Shown here in pieces: positions 26,255-35,137 of a stretch of DNA of 64,000 nucleotides. Origin of the DNA: Paeniglutamicibacter terrestris. GTDB taxonomy: Bacteria; Actinomycetota; Actinomycetes; Actinomycetales; Micrococcaceae. A program made the position numbers and the translations under genes. The number at the start of each line of letters is the position of its first letter. Position 1 is the first letter of the stretch. The notes beneath the pieces are model-generated. The model was given only the letters and a program-made list of their open reading frames with translations. It did no database searches and was not told the DNA's origin. The stretch lies in assembly GCF_012271785.1 (NCBI RefSeq), contig NZ_JAAWVT010000001.1:434001-498000 (forward strand), in the 5' to 3' direction.

Positions 26255-26647
26255 GCATTGAAGGCTACCCGGTTCGGAATTGAGATAACCGTCCGCAGAC
26301 ACTTTTGTGGATAACTGCCTTTTATCGGTTCGCCCCGCGGGCAGCCGCGACTGCAATTAAACAAGAGAGGCCCGCGATGACTCCAAGTTTTTTGGAATCG
26401 TTGCGGACCGCTCTTATGCGCGACCTGAGACCTTGTGGGCCAACCTGCAAAGTCTCCGGGATGAGGTTCCGTTGCGGGGTCCGTTCCCCGTCGCTTGTGG
26501 CGTTGGAGAAGCTTCTAACAGCTACTAAAGCAACAACCGGGCATACCGTGCAACACAGTTGGGGATCACTGATCATTTTGACTAACATGGAGCGGTACCT
26601 GTCGAACAACTTGGTCAATTTGACCGAACCACAGCTTAGGAGTCGGA
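26255..26647. promoter_or_regulatory. Divergent region of the HTH and Lrp genes, with Lrp-type palindrome
   Basis: This 393-bp stretch holds no convincing gene. The -10 of the HTH gene (complement of 26262-26267, TAGCCT) lies at one end. At the other, GGTCAA-T-TTGACC (26613-26625) is a perfect palindrome 22 bp before the Lrp start and is a candidate autoregulatory site. Confidence 0.45.
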
Positions 26648-27124
26648 ATGACGCCGGAATCGTACCAACTGGATGATACGGACAGGCGCATTCTTTTGGC
26701 CTTGGATGCGGATCCTCGTGTTCCCACGATGATGCTGGCCCAGCGTTTGGGTCTGGCCCGCGGCACCGTACAAACCCGCATGGAACGACTCGCAAGCTCC
26801 GGTGCCTTGCGTCCAAATTCCAGCCGTGTGAAGCCCTCTTCGGTGGGCCGCGGAGTCTCGGCCGTGGTCAGCGCCGAGCTTGATCAGGCGCATCTGGAAG
26901 AAGCTATTGTGGCACTCAGCCTGATTCCCGAGGTCCTTGAATGTGTAGCTCCGGCCGGCGACACGGATCTTTTGATTCGCGCCGTCGCCAAGGACCCCGA
27001 TGATTTGTACCGAGTCAGCGAGGAGATCCGCCTCTGCCCCGGCATCACCCGGACGTCCACCTCAATGATTTTGCGCGACGTTATTCCCTACCGCACCACG
27101 GCGCTGCTGGATCACCTAGATTAA
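26648..27124 (+). CDS. Lrp/AsnC-family transcriptional regulator
   Basis: The product has 158 residues. The N-terminal HTH is LDDTDRRILLALDADPRVPTMMLAQRLGLARGTVQTRMERL (residues 8-48), and the C-terminal RAM/AsnC ligand-binding domain has VLECVAPAGDTDLLIRAVAKDPDDLYR and ends ...RTSTSMILRDVIPYR. Lrp proteins assemble as octamers and sense amino acids. TTAGGAGTCGGA gives a good ribosome site. It is followed 100 bp later on the same strand by ridA, and it adjoins the amino-acid import block, so an amino-acid signal is likely. Confidence 0.9.
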   Translation: MTPESYQLDDTDRRILLALDADPRVPTMMLAQRLGLARGTVQTRMERLASSGALRPNSSRVKPSSVGRGVSAVVSAELDQAHLEEAIVALSLIPEVLECVAPAGDTDLLIRAVAKDPDDLYRVSEEIRLCPGITRTSTSMILRDVIPYRTTALLDHLD

Positions 27125-27168
27125 CCGGCTCAACGATGTACCAAGCCCCGGCTAAATGCCCGATGCTC

Positions 27169-27174
27169 TAGGCT
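27169..27174 (+). promoter_or_regulatory. Candidate -10 box for ridA
   Basis: TAGGCT lies 50 bp upstream of the ridA ATG. The same hexamer faces both DszC-like genes in this window. Confidence 0.3.
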
Positions 27175-27223
27175 TGTTCTGCGCATCACCTCGCCACCGA
27201 ACGACTTCCAATTAAGGAACACC

Positions 27224-27619
27224 ATGGGCACTTCAGGCCTCACCAATATTGACGTTGCAGGTATCACCCTCGAGACAAGCCCGTTCCCGAGTGCCACCCG
27301 CGCTGGCGACTTTATCTTCGTTTCGGGCATGGTTTCCAAGGACGAAAACAAAGTCTTGGTTGGCGAAGGTGACATCTACGCGCAAACTGTCCAGACCCTC
27401 AAGAACTTGCAGAGGGTACTGGCCGGCTATGGGCTCGGGCTCGATGCCGTCGCCACTGCCACGGTGTACATCAACGATGCTGCCATGGCCGGCGAATACA
27501 ACCGTGCATGGGTTGACACCTTCGGCGGCCACCGCCCGTCGCGTGCAACCATCGTCGCCCCACTGCTGGCACCCAAGCTTCTGGTTGAGGTTCAAGCGAC
27601 CGCTTGGGCAGGGAAATAA
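27224..27619 (+). CDS. RidA-family reactive imine/enamine deaminase
   Basis: The product has 131 residues, the normal RidA size. Visible features are SPFPSATRAGDFIFVSGMVSKDE (N-terminal strand pair), TLKNLQRVLAGYGLGLDAVATATVYIND, and the substrate-binding Arg region HRPSRATIVAPLLAPKLLVEVQATAWAG, with the conserved RxxxxVxxL pattern. RidA hydrolyses 2-aminoacrylate and related imines made by PLP or flavin amino-acid enzymes. AAGGA precedes the ATG. It lies just before the PucR gene of the first ABC-oxidase module; a second RidA closes that module. Confidence 0.87.
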   Translation: MGTSGLTNIDVAGITLETSPFPSATRAGDFIFVSGMVSKDENKVLVGEGDIYAQTVQTLKNLQRVLAGYGLGLDAVATATVYINDAAMAGEYNRAWVDTFGGHRPSRATIVAPLLAPKLLVEVQATAWAGK

Positions 27620-27658
27620 TCTTCCGCCCGAGCCGGCGGGCCAGGGGTTCCGGGACCG

Positions 27659-29344
27659 CTACTTCCCGCGCCTTGCCTGCGGGTTCATCTGATATCCCAA
27701 GTCCTCGGTAACCAGGCGCAACCACAGCCACAGGCGCTTCTGCGAATCAGCTAAATCTATACCAAAGATATTCGCCAGCTGCGCAACGCGGTAGCGGACT
27801 GTGTTGCTGTGGACATTGAGCGTCCCTGCCATGGAAGAGATGCTGCCGTTACTGGCCAGATAAGCCCGCAGCGTCTCCACATAATCGGTCTGGTTGTCCG
27901 CGTCATAGGCCTGAACAGCCGCCAACTGGTCCGGCCCGGCAAGTCCCCGCTCGTGCATGAACTTCCCCACCTGCAGCAGGCCCAGCGGAATCCGGTGGTC
28001 CTCAAAAAGTGCCACCGCTGACGTCTTTTCGTCACGATCAGGAACCTGCTGTGCCAATTGGCCCAAGAGGTACTGCAGAGTCTTCGATGCACTTTCCCGC
28101 GATTCCGGGAGGTCCTGGATCCGGCGGGCTATACTTCCCACCGCAGCAACCAACGGGTGTGGACTGATGGAATGGCCGTAGGCGGCAATCTCGTGCACGA
28201 TGCGGCGCTGCGTTGCTCTCGGTTCCTCGCCCTGACAGGGAAATAGCGCGTAGACCACCGAGCCGATGAGGGCGCTGTGGCTGGTCGTGAACCTGACGTT
28301 ACACACGGTGGTGACTAGGTGCAGTAAGCGATGGATTTCGCGCACTGCGTCAAGGCTTCCAGATTGGGGCTGGGCGATGGTCAGGGCCACGACAGCGAGC
28401 CCCTGATTAATATCCAGGCCAAGCTGGGCAGCGGCAAAGGATGCATGCTCGGGGTCGTCGATCAACGTTCGAATGAGATCCCCGTTTCGGCGTTCGCCAA
28501 AGTCGGAGGCCGAACGTGCATGCAGCATGTGCAGACCGGCCAGCGGGGCCATGCGGTTCAGCGTCTCCAGCGCCGCTTGCTGGCGCCCTTCACCCGGTTC
28601 AATGATCCAGATGGAACCCAACAACTCACCCCCGGCTCGCACAGCCAGCGCCAATCGTGCCACTCCCTCCTTGGTGGAGGGGATATACAGCGCCTCGGCG
28701 GCGGCGTAGACCGCCTTGAAGTCAGCATCAAAGGCCGGTGCGCCGCTTTCCTGGAGCGCGAGGGTCGTGACGCGGCGCAATTCGTCGATCGGCTGGCCGG
28801 GCAAGGTGGAATACCCCAAGATTCGCCCCAGCGGATCGACGATGCTTGCAGCCCCGTCGGTCATCGATGCGACGGCATTGGCAAAGGCATACAGGTCCCC
28901 CAATCGGACACCCGATACCGAATCTGCTGCGGCACCGACCACCGAGGCCCTGGCCAGTGCCACCAGTCGCGTCCAGTCCGCATTCCCTGGTGCTACCAAT
29001 ACAGCCAATTCATGGCGGACCGCGGCATCACGAAGTTGCTCGATATGTGCCCCGTGCGCCTTGACGATGACAGCTGCCGCGTTGCTGTTGGCAGCCCGGT
29101 GCAGCAACTGGTCAAAATCCGCCGATCCATAGGCGAACCCGACGGCGAGAATGATGCGGTTATCCGCGTTCGTCCACTCATCCAACGGGTCATACATCAG
29201 TACGTCGGTGACCTCGTGTGCCAAGTTCTCCGGTGTGGGATTGGCGTGAACGAGGTCCGCCTGCATGAACTGGATGCAGTCCGCCAGCCGTACCGTACCC
29301 GCACTGTGTTCCGAAACCGACCGGTCCCGCTCTTGTGAGTCCAT
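27659..29344 (-). CDS. PucR-family transcriptional regulator
   Basis: The 561-residue protein carries the PucR C-terminal helix-turn-helix: YVETLRAYLASNGSISSMAGTLNVHSNTVRYRVAQLANIFGIDL (around 500-545), the HTH_30 signature. The first 120 residues include a purine-catabolism-like N-terminal domain, and the middle has a GGDEF-like CdaR region. PucR/CdaR proteins usually activate adjacent catabolic genes in response to a substrate. It is divergent from the FMN oxidase-ABC operon. TAAGTT lies 6 nt before the ATG with no Shine-Dalgarno (leaderless). Confidence 0.87.
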   Translation of the reverse strand: MDSQERDRSVSEHSAGTVRLADCIQFMQADLVHANPTPENLAHEVTDVLMYDPLDEWTNADNRIILAVGFAYGSADFDQLLHRAANSNAAAVIVKAHGAHIEQLRDAAVRHELAVLVAPGNADWTRLVALARASVVGAAADSVSGVRLGDLYAFANAVASMTDGAASIVDPLGRILGYSTLPGQPIDELRRVTTLALQESGAPAFDADFKAVYAAAEALYIPSTKEGVARLALAVRAGGELLGSIWIIEPGEGRQQAALETLNRMAPLAGLHMLHARSASDFGERRNGDLIRTLIDDPEHASFAAAQLGLDINQGLAVVALTIAQPQSGSLDAVREIHRLLHLVTTVCNVRFTTSHSALIGSVVYALFPCQGEEPRATQRRIVHEIAAYGHSISPHPLVAAVGSIARRIQDLPESRESASKTLQYLLGQLAQQVPDRDEKTSAVALFEDHRIPLGLLQVGKFMHERGLAGPDQLAAVQAYDADNQTDYVETLRAYLASNGSISSMAGTLNVHSNTVRYRVAQLANIFGIDLADSQKRLWLWLRLVTEDLGYQMNPQARRGK

Positions 29345-29385
29345 GCTTGGAACTTATCACAAGAGAATCGAGGATCTTATGTAGG

Positions 29386-29395
29386 TATGTACATA
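29386..29395. promoter_or_regulatory. Palindrome TATGTACATA between pucR and the oxidase gene
   Basis: A perfect 10-bp palindrome lies 42 bp from the pucR start and 80 bp from the oxidase ATG, in a 130-bp divergent region. It is a candidate site for PucR or another regulator. Confidence 0.35.
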
Positions 29396-29474
29396 TTCCG
29401 GCGCCGAGATGTGGGTCACTATTGATGCAGCGAACAGTAGACGTTCCCAGCCACGGATATGAGGAAACCCCACC

Positions 29475-30770
29475 ATGCGATTGAAAGACATCACGGCGCT
29501 CGCGTCCTTCCAGACCCCGGCCCGGTCCACAGCCGAAAGGCTCCGCAGAAGCTGCCACAACGTGGCTGACATGCGTAAACTCGCATCGAAACGCCTTCCC
29601 AAGTCAATCTTTGACTACATCGAAGGCGGCGGCGAGGACGAGTTTTCGATGCGCCGAAACCGCTCGTCTTTCGATGATTGGTCGTTCATGCCCAAGTGGG
29701 GTTCGGTCGACAAGATGGACCTCGGCACCACCCTTTTGGGCGGCCCATCGTCGCTTCCGTTCTACCTCTCCCCCACCGGCGGCACCCGGCTGTTCAACCC
29801 CAAGGGCGAAACCGCTGTGGCGCGAGCCGCCCTGGCTCAGGGAATCCCCTACGGCTTAGCGCACCTGAGCACCACCACCATGGAGGATGTCAGCGCAGCC
29901 GCCCCGGGGCTTCGCCGCTGGTTTAATCTTGAGCCGATCGCCGATAAGGTCGAATTGCAGGCGGTTTTGGACCGTGTTTCCCGCGCCGGCTACGAGGCAT
30001 TGATCGTCAACGTCGACTGCCGCTCGATCGGCCACCGCGAACGCGACTACCGCAACGGATTCACCGCCCCGCCTACCATCAAGCCCAAAACCGTTGTGGA
30101 AGGCGCTCTGCACCCGCGCTGGGCTCTGGGATTCCTGGCCAACGACGCCATTGCCTTCCCGAACCTCGATGCCGAGGAGCCCACAGGCCCGCTCGCGTCC
30201 AGCCCGGACATGTGGCGCACCCTGCTCGCGGGCGCCTACGAGCCCACCAACTGGGAGGACCTGCGCGAGATCCGCATGCGCTTCAGCGGACCGATCATCC
30301 TCAAGGGCGTGGTCAACCCGAAAGACGCGGCACTTGCGGCCGAGTACGGATTCGACGCCATCCAGGTTTCCAACCACGGTGGACGCCAGCTCGACCATAT
30401 GACTTCACCGTTGGACGTGCTGGAGGATATCGCTGCAGCGGTGGACGGGCGGATGGAAATCATCCTCGACGGCGGCATCCGCCGCGGTTCGGACATGGTC
30501 AAGGCGATTGCCCTGGGCGCAACCGCCTGCTCCATCGGCCGCCCGTACCTCTACGGTCTGGCCGCCGCCGGCGAGGCCGGCGTTTCCCACGTCATCAACC
30601 TGTTCCGTGACGAGATGATGCGCGCCATGATGATGCTCGGCGTCACCAGCATCGAGGAACTTCGCACCGACGGCCGCGAACTACTGCGCCACTATTCCGA
30701 CGCCTTCCCCACCGCAGGGGCAACGAGGGCCACGTCGACCAACCACAGCTATGCAGAATCGAGCCTGTAA
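29475..30770 (+). CDS. FMN-dependent alpha-hydroxyacid oxidase/dehydrogenase (LldD-like), module 1
   Basis: The 431-residue TIM-barrel flavoenzyme belongs to the glycolate oxidase/L-lactate dehydrogenase family. It has FDYIEGGGEDE (Tyr48), LSPTGGTRLFNPKGE (99-112), FMN-phosphate lysine ILKGV (Lys277), and the catalytic SNHGGRQLD (His301, Arg304), plus ILDGGIRRGSDMVKA. The usual WFQLY active-site stretch reads WFNLE (149-153), so the second catalytic Tyr is Glu. AGGAAA precedes the ATG. The solute-binding protein starts 2 bp after its stop, so the enzyme probably acts on what the ABC importer brings in; hydroxy- or amino-acid substrates both fit. Confidence 0.85.
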   Translation: MRLKDITALASFQTPARSTAERLRRSCHNVADMRKLASKRLPKSIFDYIEGGGEDEFSMRRNRSSFDDWSFMPKWGSVDKMDLGTTLLGGPSSLPFYLSPTGGTRLFNPKGETAVARAALAQGIPYGLAHLSTTTMEDVSAAAPGLRRWFNLEPIADKVELQAVLDRVSRAGYEALIVNVDCRSIGHRERDYRNGFTAPPTIKPKTVVEGALHPRWALGFLANDAIAFPNLDAEEPTGPLASSPDMWRTLLAGAYEPTNWEDLREIRMRFSGPIILKGVVNPKDAALAAEYGFDAIQVSNHGGRQLDHMTSPLDVLEDIAAAVDGRMEIILDGGIRRGSDMVKAIALGATACSIGRPYLYGLAAAGEAGVSHVINLFRDEMMRAMMMLGVTSIEELRTDGRELLRHYSDAFPTAGATRATSTNHSYAESSL

Positions 30771-30772
30771 CC

Positions 30773-31708
30773 ATGAAAAACGAGTCAATCCGCCTCCGTT
30801 CACGGCGCGGCCGCTTTGCTGCAGCGACCGCCTTGGCGGCGGGCGCCCTTCTGGCTATGACGGCCTGCTCCGCCATTCAGACCCCGGCCTCAGGGGAATC
30901 CGAGGCCACAGGCACCACCGTGCCGCAGATCGCGCTCAACGAGGCCGCCATCGCGCTGCTGCCGGAATCTGTGAAGGCGTCCAAGACCCTCCGCGTGGGC
31001 ATTCCCACCAACGAGCAGCCCACGCAGTTCTACATTCCCGGCACCCAGGACATGACCGGGATCAACCCGGACGTTGCCCGGCTGATCGGCGAGTCCCTGG
31101 GGCTCACGGTCCAGATCCAGGTGGCCAACTTCGACTCGATCATCCCGGGAATGGCCGCCGACAGGTACGACATGACTGTCTCCTCCATGACTCCCACCAA
31201 GGAACGCATGAAGGTCCTTGACTTCGTCGACTACATGCAGATGGGCACCTCGGTCGCCGTGGCCCAGGGCAACCCGGCCGGAATTGAGAAGTACCAGGAC
31301 CTGTGCGGTAAGAAGGTGGGGCTGCTCACCGGCTCCTACCAGCTCACCGTCAACGTTCCGGACTACAACAATCAATGCGTCGAGGCGGGCAAGCCGGAAA
31401 TCGTCTCCAACCAGTATCAGGACACCCGTCAGGCCATCTCCGCACTCACCAGCGGACGCCAGGATGCCGTGCTTGCCGATTCGCCCATCCTTGGCTTTGC
31501 TGTCGCGCAGAATCCGAGCATCGAGATCGCCTCGGAGTATGACTTCACCTCTGTTGCGGCCGGCGTTCCCATTGATTCCGCACTCAAGGATTCCGTGGCG
31601 GCGGCGTTGGCCGAGATCATCAAGTCCGATGCCTACCAGCAGGTGCTGGCCAAGTACGGCCTGGAAACCAGCGCCATTACCGACGCTCGCGTCAACTTCG
31701 CGCAGTAA
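30773..31708 (+). CDS. Amino-acid ABC transporter, substrate-binding lipoprotein, module 1
   Basis: The 311-residue precursor has an arginine-rich N-terminus, a hydrophobic segment and a lipobox LLAMTAC (Cys32). The mature protein is a type II binding protein of the polar amino-acid family (family 3): TLRVGIPTNEQPTQFYIPG, GINPDVARLIGESLGL, DSIIPGMAADRYDMTVSSMTPTKERMKVLDFVDY and ALTSGRQDAVLADSPILGF. It is the second gene of the module-1 operon and is paralogous to the protein at 53.9 kb. Confidence 0.9.
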   Translation: MKNESIRLRSRRGRFAAATALAAGALLAMTACSAIQTPASGESEATGTTVPQIALNEAAIALLPESVKASKTLRVGIPTNEQPTQFYIPGTQDMTGINPDVARLIGESLGLTVQIQVANFDSIIPGMAADRYDMTVSSMTPTKERMKVLDFVDYMQMGTSVAVAQGNPAGIEKYQDLCGKKVGLLTGSYQLTVNVPDYNNQCVEAGKPEIVSNQYQDTRQAISALTSGRQDAVLADSPILGFAVAQNPSIEIASEYDFTSVAAGVPIDSALKDSVAAALAEIIKSDAYQQVLAKYGLETSAITDARVNFAQ

Positions 31709-31722
31709 TGGGAGTGAATATC

Positions 31723-32646
31723 ATGCAAACCCAGAAACCTCTTGAACAGGCCGGGCACGTTCCGGCCACCGCCGTCGAGGAATCGGCACCGGTCATTGCG
31801 TTGAAACACCCCGTGCGCAACGCCATTGCCGTTCTTATTGTCGTCGTCGCGGCCCTGGCGGCCATCGATGTGGCGCTTAATGACCGCTATCACTGGGACG
31901 TCGTCGCCTCATATCTCTTCGCCCCGCGCATCCTCACCGGTGCGGTGTTGACCCTGGTGCTGACCCTCGTCTCGATGAGCGTCGGTATCAGCCTGGGCGC
32001 CGTGCTGGCCATCATGCGATTGAGCGAAAACCCGATCCTGAGCATGATCGCCCGGGCCTACATCTGGTTCTTCCGCGGCACCCCGCTGCTGGTCCAGCTG
32101 ATCTTTTGGTACAACATCGCCGCGCTCTACCCGGTCATCGCCTTGGGGCTACCCTTTGGCGGCCCCTCGATGGTGCTGGGCTCGGCAAACGTGTTGATTT
32201 CCCCGTTGGGGGCCGCGCTGCTGGGTCTGTCGCTGAACGAGGCCGCCTACATGGCCGAGATCATTCGCGGCGGGATCGGCTCGGTGGACCGGGTCCAATA
32301 CGACGCCTCGAAGGCGCTGGGCATGAGCGGGTCCAAGCTGATGCGCCGCATCATTCTGCCCCAGGCCATGCGCGTGGTCCTGCCCCCGACCGGCAACCAA
32401 GTCATCTCGATGCTCAAGGGCACCTCGCTGGTTTCGGTGCTGGCCATCTCGGACCTCTTGTACTCCGCGCAGATCATCTACTCGGAGAACTACCAGACGA
32501 TCCCGTTGCTGATCGTCGCTAGCCTCTGGTACCTGCTCATGACCACGATCCTGAGCTTCTTCCAAGAAAAACTCGAACGTCACTACGGACGCGGCTTTGA
32601 CTCGGTCATCAAGCGCAAGCGTTCACGAAAAGTCAGGAGCGCATGA
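31723..32646 (+). CDS. Amino-acid ABC transporter permease, module 1
   Basis: The product has 307 residues. Five transmembrane segments surround the EAA loop [32 protein letters not shown]. The motif [22 protein letters not shown] is typical of HisM/GlnP-type permeases. An N-terminal extension of 40 polar residues precedes TM1. ATG 31723 has GGGAG eight nt upstream; an ATG at 31708 overlapping the previous stop is in frame. Its stop overlaps the ATPase start. Confidence 0.9.
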   Translation: MQTQKPLEQAGHVPATAVEESAPVIALKHPVRNAIAVLIVVVAALAAIDVALNDRYHWDVVASYLFAPRILTGAVLTLVLTLVSMSVGISLGAVLAIMRLSENPILSMIARAYIWFFRGTPLLVQLIFWYNIAALYPVIALGLPFGGPSMVLGSANVLISPLGAALLGLSLNEAAYMAEIIRGGIGSVDRVQYDASKALGMSGSKLMRRIILPQAMRVVLPPTGNQVISMLKGTSLVSVLAISDLLYSAQIIYSENYQTIPLLIVASLWYLLMTTILSFFQEKLERHYGRGFDSVIKRKRSRKVRSA

Positions 32647-33410
32647 TGAGCACCGCCATGGTCGAGGCCAAGGGAGTTCGCAAGAGCTACGGAAACCTCG
32701 AAATTCTCAAGGGCATCGATCTTCGGGTCGAACACGGCTCGGTCACCTGTCTGATCGGCCCCTCCGGTTCGGGCAAGACCACGTTCCTGCGCTGCATTAA
32801 CCACCTAGAAAAGATCAACGCCGGGCGCCTCTACGTCGATGGGTCATTGGTCGGCTACGAGGAGCGCAACGGTCGCCTGCATGAGATGCGGGACAAGGCG
32901 ACCGCGGCTTCCCGCAGGGCCTCGGGCATGGTGTTCCAGCGCTTTAATCTGTTCCCGCACATGACGATCATGGGGAACATCATCGAGGCACCCATCCAGG
33001 TCCAGGGGCGGCCCCGCAAGGAAATTATCGCCGAGGCCCAGGTCCTGCTGGACCGGGTGGGGCTGGGCGATCGCGGGCGTTCCTACCCGCAGGAGCTCTC
33101 CGGCGGGCAACAACAGCGCGTGGCGATCGCCCGTGCGCTGGCCATGAAACCCAAGCTGATGCTCTTTGACGAGCCCACCAGCGCGCTGGATCCGGAGCTT
33201 GTCGGAGAAGTCCTAGACGTCATGAAGGATCTGGCCGAAGAGGGCATGAGCATGGTGGTGGTGACCCACGAACTAGCTTTCGCCCGCCAGGTCGCTGACC
33301 ATGTCATCTTCATGGACCAAGGCGTCGTGGTGGAGTCAGGGCCGCCCTCCCAAGTCCTGGATGACCCCCAACACGAACGCACCAAGGCCTTCCTCTCCAA
33401 GGTCCTCTAA
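32643..33410 (+). CDS. Amino-acid ABC transporter ATPase, module 1
   Basis: The 255-residue protein has Walker [13 protein letters not shown], a Q-loop [12 protein letters not shown], the ABC signature [17 protein letters not shown], and Walker [13 protein letters not shown] followed by the H-loop VVVTHE. It is HisP/GlnQ-like. It has an insertion around [23 protein letters not shown] that the module-2 ATPase shares in length. Start ATG 32643 follows AGGAG and overlaps the permease stop. Confidence 0.93.
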   Translation: MMSTAMVEAKGVRKSYGNLEILKGIDLRVEHGSVTCLIGPSGSGKTTFLRCINHLEKINAGRLYVDGSLVGYEERNGRLHEMRDKATAASRRASGMVFQRFNLFPHMTIMGNIIEAPIQVQGRPRKEIIAEAQVLLDRVGLGDRGRSYPQELSGGQQQRVAIARALAMKPKLMLFDEPTSALDPELVGEVLDVMKDLAEEGMSMVVVTHELAFARQVADHVIFMDQGVVVESGPPSQVLDDPQHERTKAFLSKVL

Positions 33411-33456
33411 ATCTTTTTTCTCCCCCCTCATCACGAACACGATAGGAAAAGCTTTC

Positions 33457-33861
33457 ATGAAAGACACCACCCACCCGCTGCGCCAAGCTATCTCCACGAG
33501 TCACGCACCGCCGCCGTCGTGGGCCTATTCGCAGGGCATCATCGCCAACGGCTTCCTCTTCACGGCCGGGCAGACTCCGCACGACCCAATCACCGATGAA
33601 ACCGTTGGGATCACTATCGAGGAACAAACGGCTCGGGCCATGGCCAACCTTGAGGCCGTGCTGGCGGCCCACCATCTGGACTTCTCACACGTGGTGAAGA
33701 CCACGGTGCACCTGCATCACCCGGGCCGTGATTCCTCGGGCTTCAACTCGATCTACGAGCAGTTCGTGCTCAAGCCGTATCCGGTGCGCACCACCGTCGG
33801 ATCCTTTCTGGGCGATTTTCTGGTGGAGATCGACGCAGTCGCCGTCATCCCCACCGCATAA
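33457..33861 (+). CDS. RidA-family protein, last gene of module 1
   Basis: The 134-residue protein has PPPSWAYSQGIIANGFLFTAGQTPHDPITDE, then ARAMANLEAVLAAHHLDFSHVVKTTVHL, and VRTTVGSFLGDFLVEIDAVAVIP with the RidA substrate Arg in PVRTTV. AGGAAAAG precedes the ATG 46 bp after the ATPase stop. Having an imine deaminase in an operon with a flavin oxidase and an amino-acid importer suggests that the oxidase yields an imine or enamine, or that the pathway passes through one. This is inference. It is only distantly similar to the RidA at 27.2 kb. Confidence 0.83.
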   Translation: MKDTTHPLRQAISTSHAPPPSWAYSQGIIANGFLFTAGQTPHDPITDETVGITIEEQTARAMANLEAVLAAHHLDFSHVVKTTVHLHHPGRDSSGFNSIYEQFVLKPYPVRTTVGSFLGDFLVEIDAVAVIPTA

Positions 33862-33883
33862 GGGCCATAACCCACCGCACGGA

Positions 33884-33922
33884 CCGGGGTTCTTCGACCA
33901 CACAGTGGTTGCAGAACCCCGG
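33884..33922. terminator. Bidirectional terminator between module 1 and the etf operon
   Basis: CCGGGGTTCT pairs with AGAACCCCGG, enclosing an inner ACCAC/GTGGT hairpin. It sits between two convergent operons. Confidence 0.75.
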
Positions 33923-33944
33923 ACCCCGTTGACCGTCCGGAACG

Positions 33945-35081
33945 TTATTTCTCCACGGCCAAACGCCCAATCACCAGGCGCATGATTTCGTTACTGCCCT
34001 CCAGGATCTGGTGCACCCGAAGGTCCCGCACAATCTTCTCGATCCCGTATTCGCTGAGGTAACCGTAGCCGCCGTGGAGCTGCAGCGCCGTATTGGCCGC
34101 ATTAAATCCGGCATCGGTAGCCACCCGCTTGGCCATGGCACACAGGCGCACGGTGTCAGCGGTCCCGCGTTCCAAAGCATCTGCGGCACGCCAAATCATG
34201 GTCCGTGCGGTTTCCAGCTCGGTCTCCATGTCGGCGATCGCAAAGAGCAGGGACTGTTGAGCGATCAGCGGTTTCCCGAAGGCTTCACGTTCCTTCAGGT
34301 AGGCGATGGATTTATCCAAGGCCGCCTGACCTCCGCCAATCGAGCAGGCACCGATATTCACGCGGCCACCGTTCAGACCCCGCATGGCGATCCCGAATCC
34401 GGTCCCTTCCTCCCCCAGCCGGTTACCCACCGGGATCCTGAGGTTTTCCATGACCACCTGTCGGGTGGGTTGGGCGTTCCAGCCCATCTTGGCCTCCAGC
34501 GCACCAAAGGACAGCCCCGGCGTTCCGTCGGGCACTAAGAAGGCGGTGATACCTGCGCTGCCGGTGTCGGCGGTCCGCGCCATCACGAGGTAGAGACCCG
34601 AGGACCCGGCGCCGGAAATAAATTGTTTGGTCCCGTTCAGGACGTAGAAGTCCCCATCGCGCACGGCCCGGGTGCTCAGTGCTGCAGCGTCGGAGCCGAC
34701 TCCTGGCTCGGTGAGGCAATAGCTACCCAGCATGTCCATGGTGCAGAGCTGCGGAACCCACACCGCGCGCTGCTCGTCGTTGCCAAACTTGTCGATCATC
34801 CACACCACCATGTTGTGAATGGAAATGTATGCGGCAATCGTCGGGTCGGCCTTGGCCAGCTCCTCGAAGATCAGCGCCGCATCCAGTCGGCTCATGCCCG
34901 AGCCACCGAACTCCTCGCGCACATAAATCCCGCCCATACCCAGCGACCCGGCCTCGGCCAGGACGTCGATGGGGAAATGGTGGTCCCGGTCCCAGGCCGC
35001 TGCCTGCGGGGCGATGTGTTCGGTGGCGAAGTCGGAGACCATCTCGGTGATGGCCTGCTGCTCTTCGGTGAGTTCAAACAT
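33945..35081 (-). CDS. Acyl-CoA dehydrogenase
   Basis: The 378-residue protein has the full acyl-CoA dehydrogenase pattern: FELTEEQQAITEMVSDFATEHI, GSYCLTEPGVGSDAAALSTRA (FAD-binding), MGWNAQPTRQVVMENLRIPVGN, and C-terminal YGYLSEYGIEKIVRDLRVHQILEGSNEIMR with the catalytic Glu in ILEG. It resembles short/branched-chain members, so branched-chain amino-acid breakdown is one option. It is the last gene of an operon etfB-etfA-cytochrome b-acd and should hand electrons to that ETF. AGGAG precedes the ATG. Confidence 0.9.
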   Translation of the reverse strand: MFELTEEQQAITEMVSDFATEHIAPQAAAWDRDHHFPIDVLAEAGSLGMGGIYVREEFGGSGMSRLDAALIFEELAKADPTIAAYISIHNMVVWMIDKFGNDEQRAVWVPQLCTMDMLGSYCLTEPGVGSDAAALSTRAVRDGDFYVLNGTKQFISGAGSSGLYLVMARTADTGSAGITAFLVPDGTPGLSFGALEAKMGWNAQPTRQVVMENLRIPVGNRLGEEGTGFGIAMRGLNGGRVNIGACSIGGGQAALDKSIAYLKEREAFGKPLIAQQSLLFAIADMETELETARTMIWRAADALERGTADTVRLCAMAKRVATDAGFNAANTALQLHGGYGYLSEYGIEKIVRDLRVHQILEGSNEIMRLVIGRLAVEK

Positions 35082-35137
35082 GCTCGACTCCTGCTACTAA
35101 TCTGGCGGGCGGGATGGAAGAAAATGCGCAGCCGGTA

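Noticed and set aside
26305-26676. A 123-codon plus-strand frame before lrp
   Set aside because: It covers the lrp promoter and runs into the lrp start, with no ribosome site and no recognisable protein sequence.
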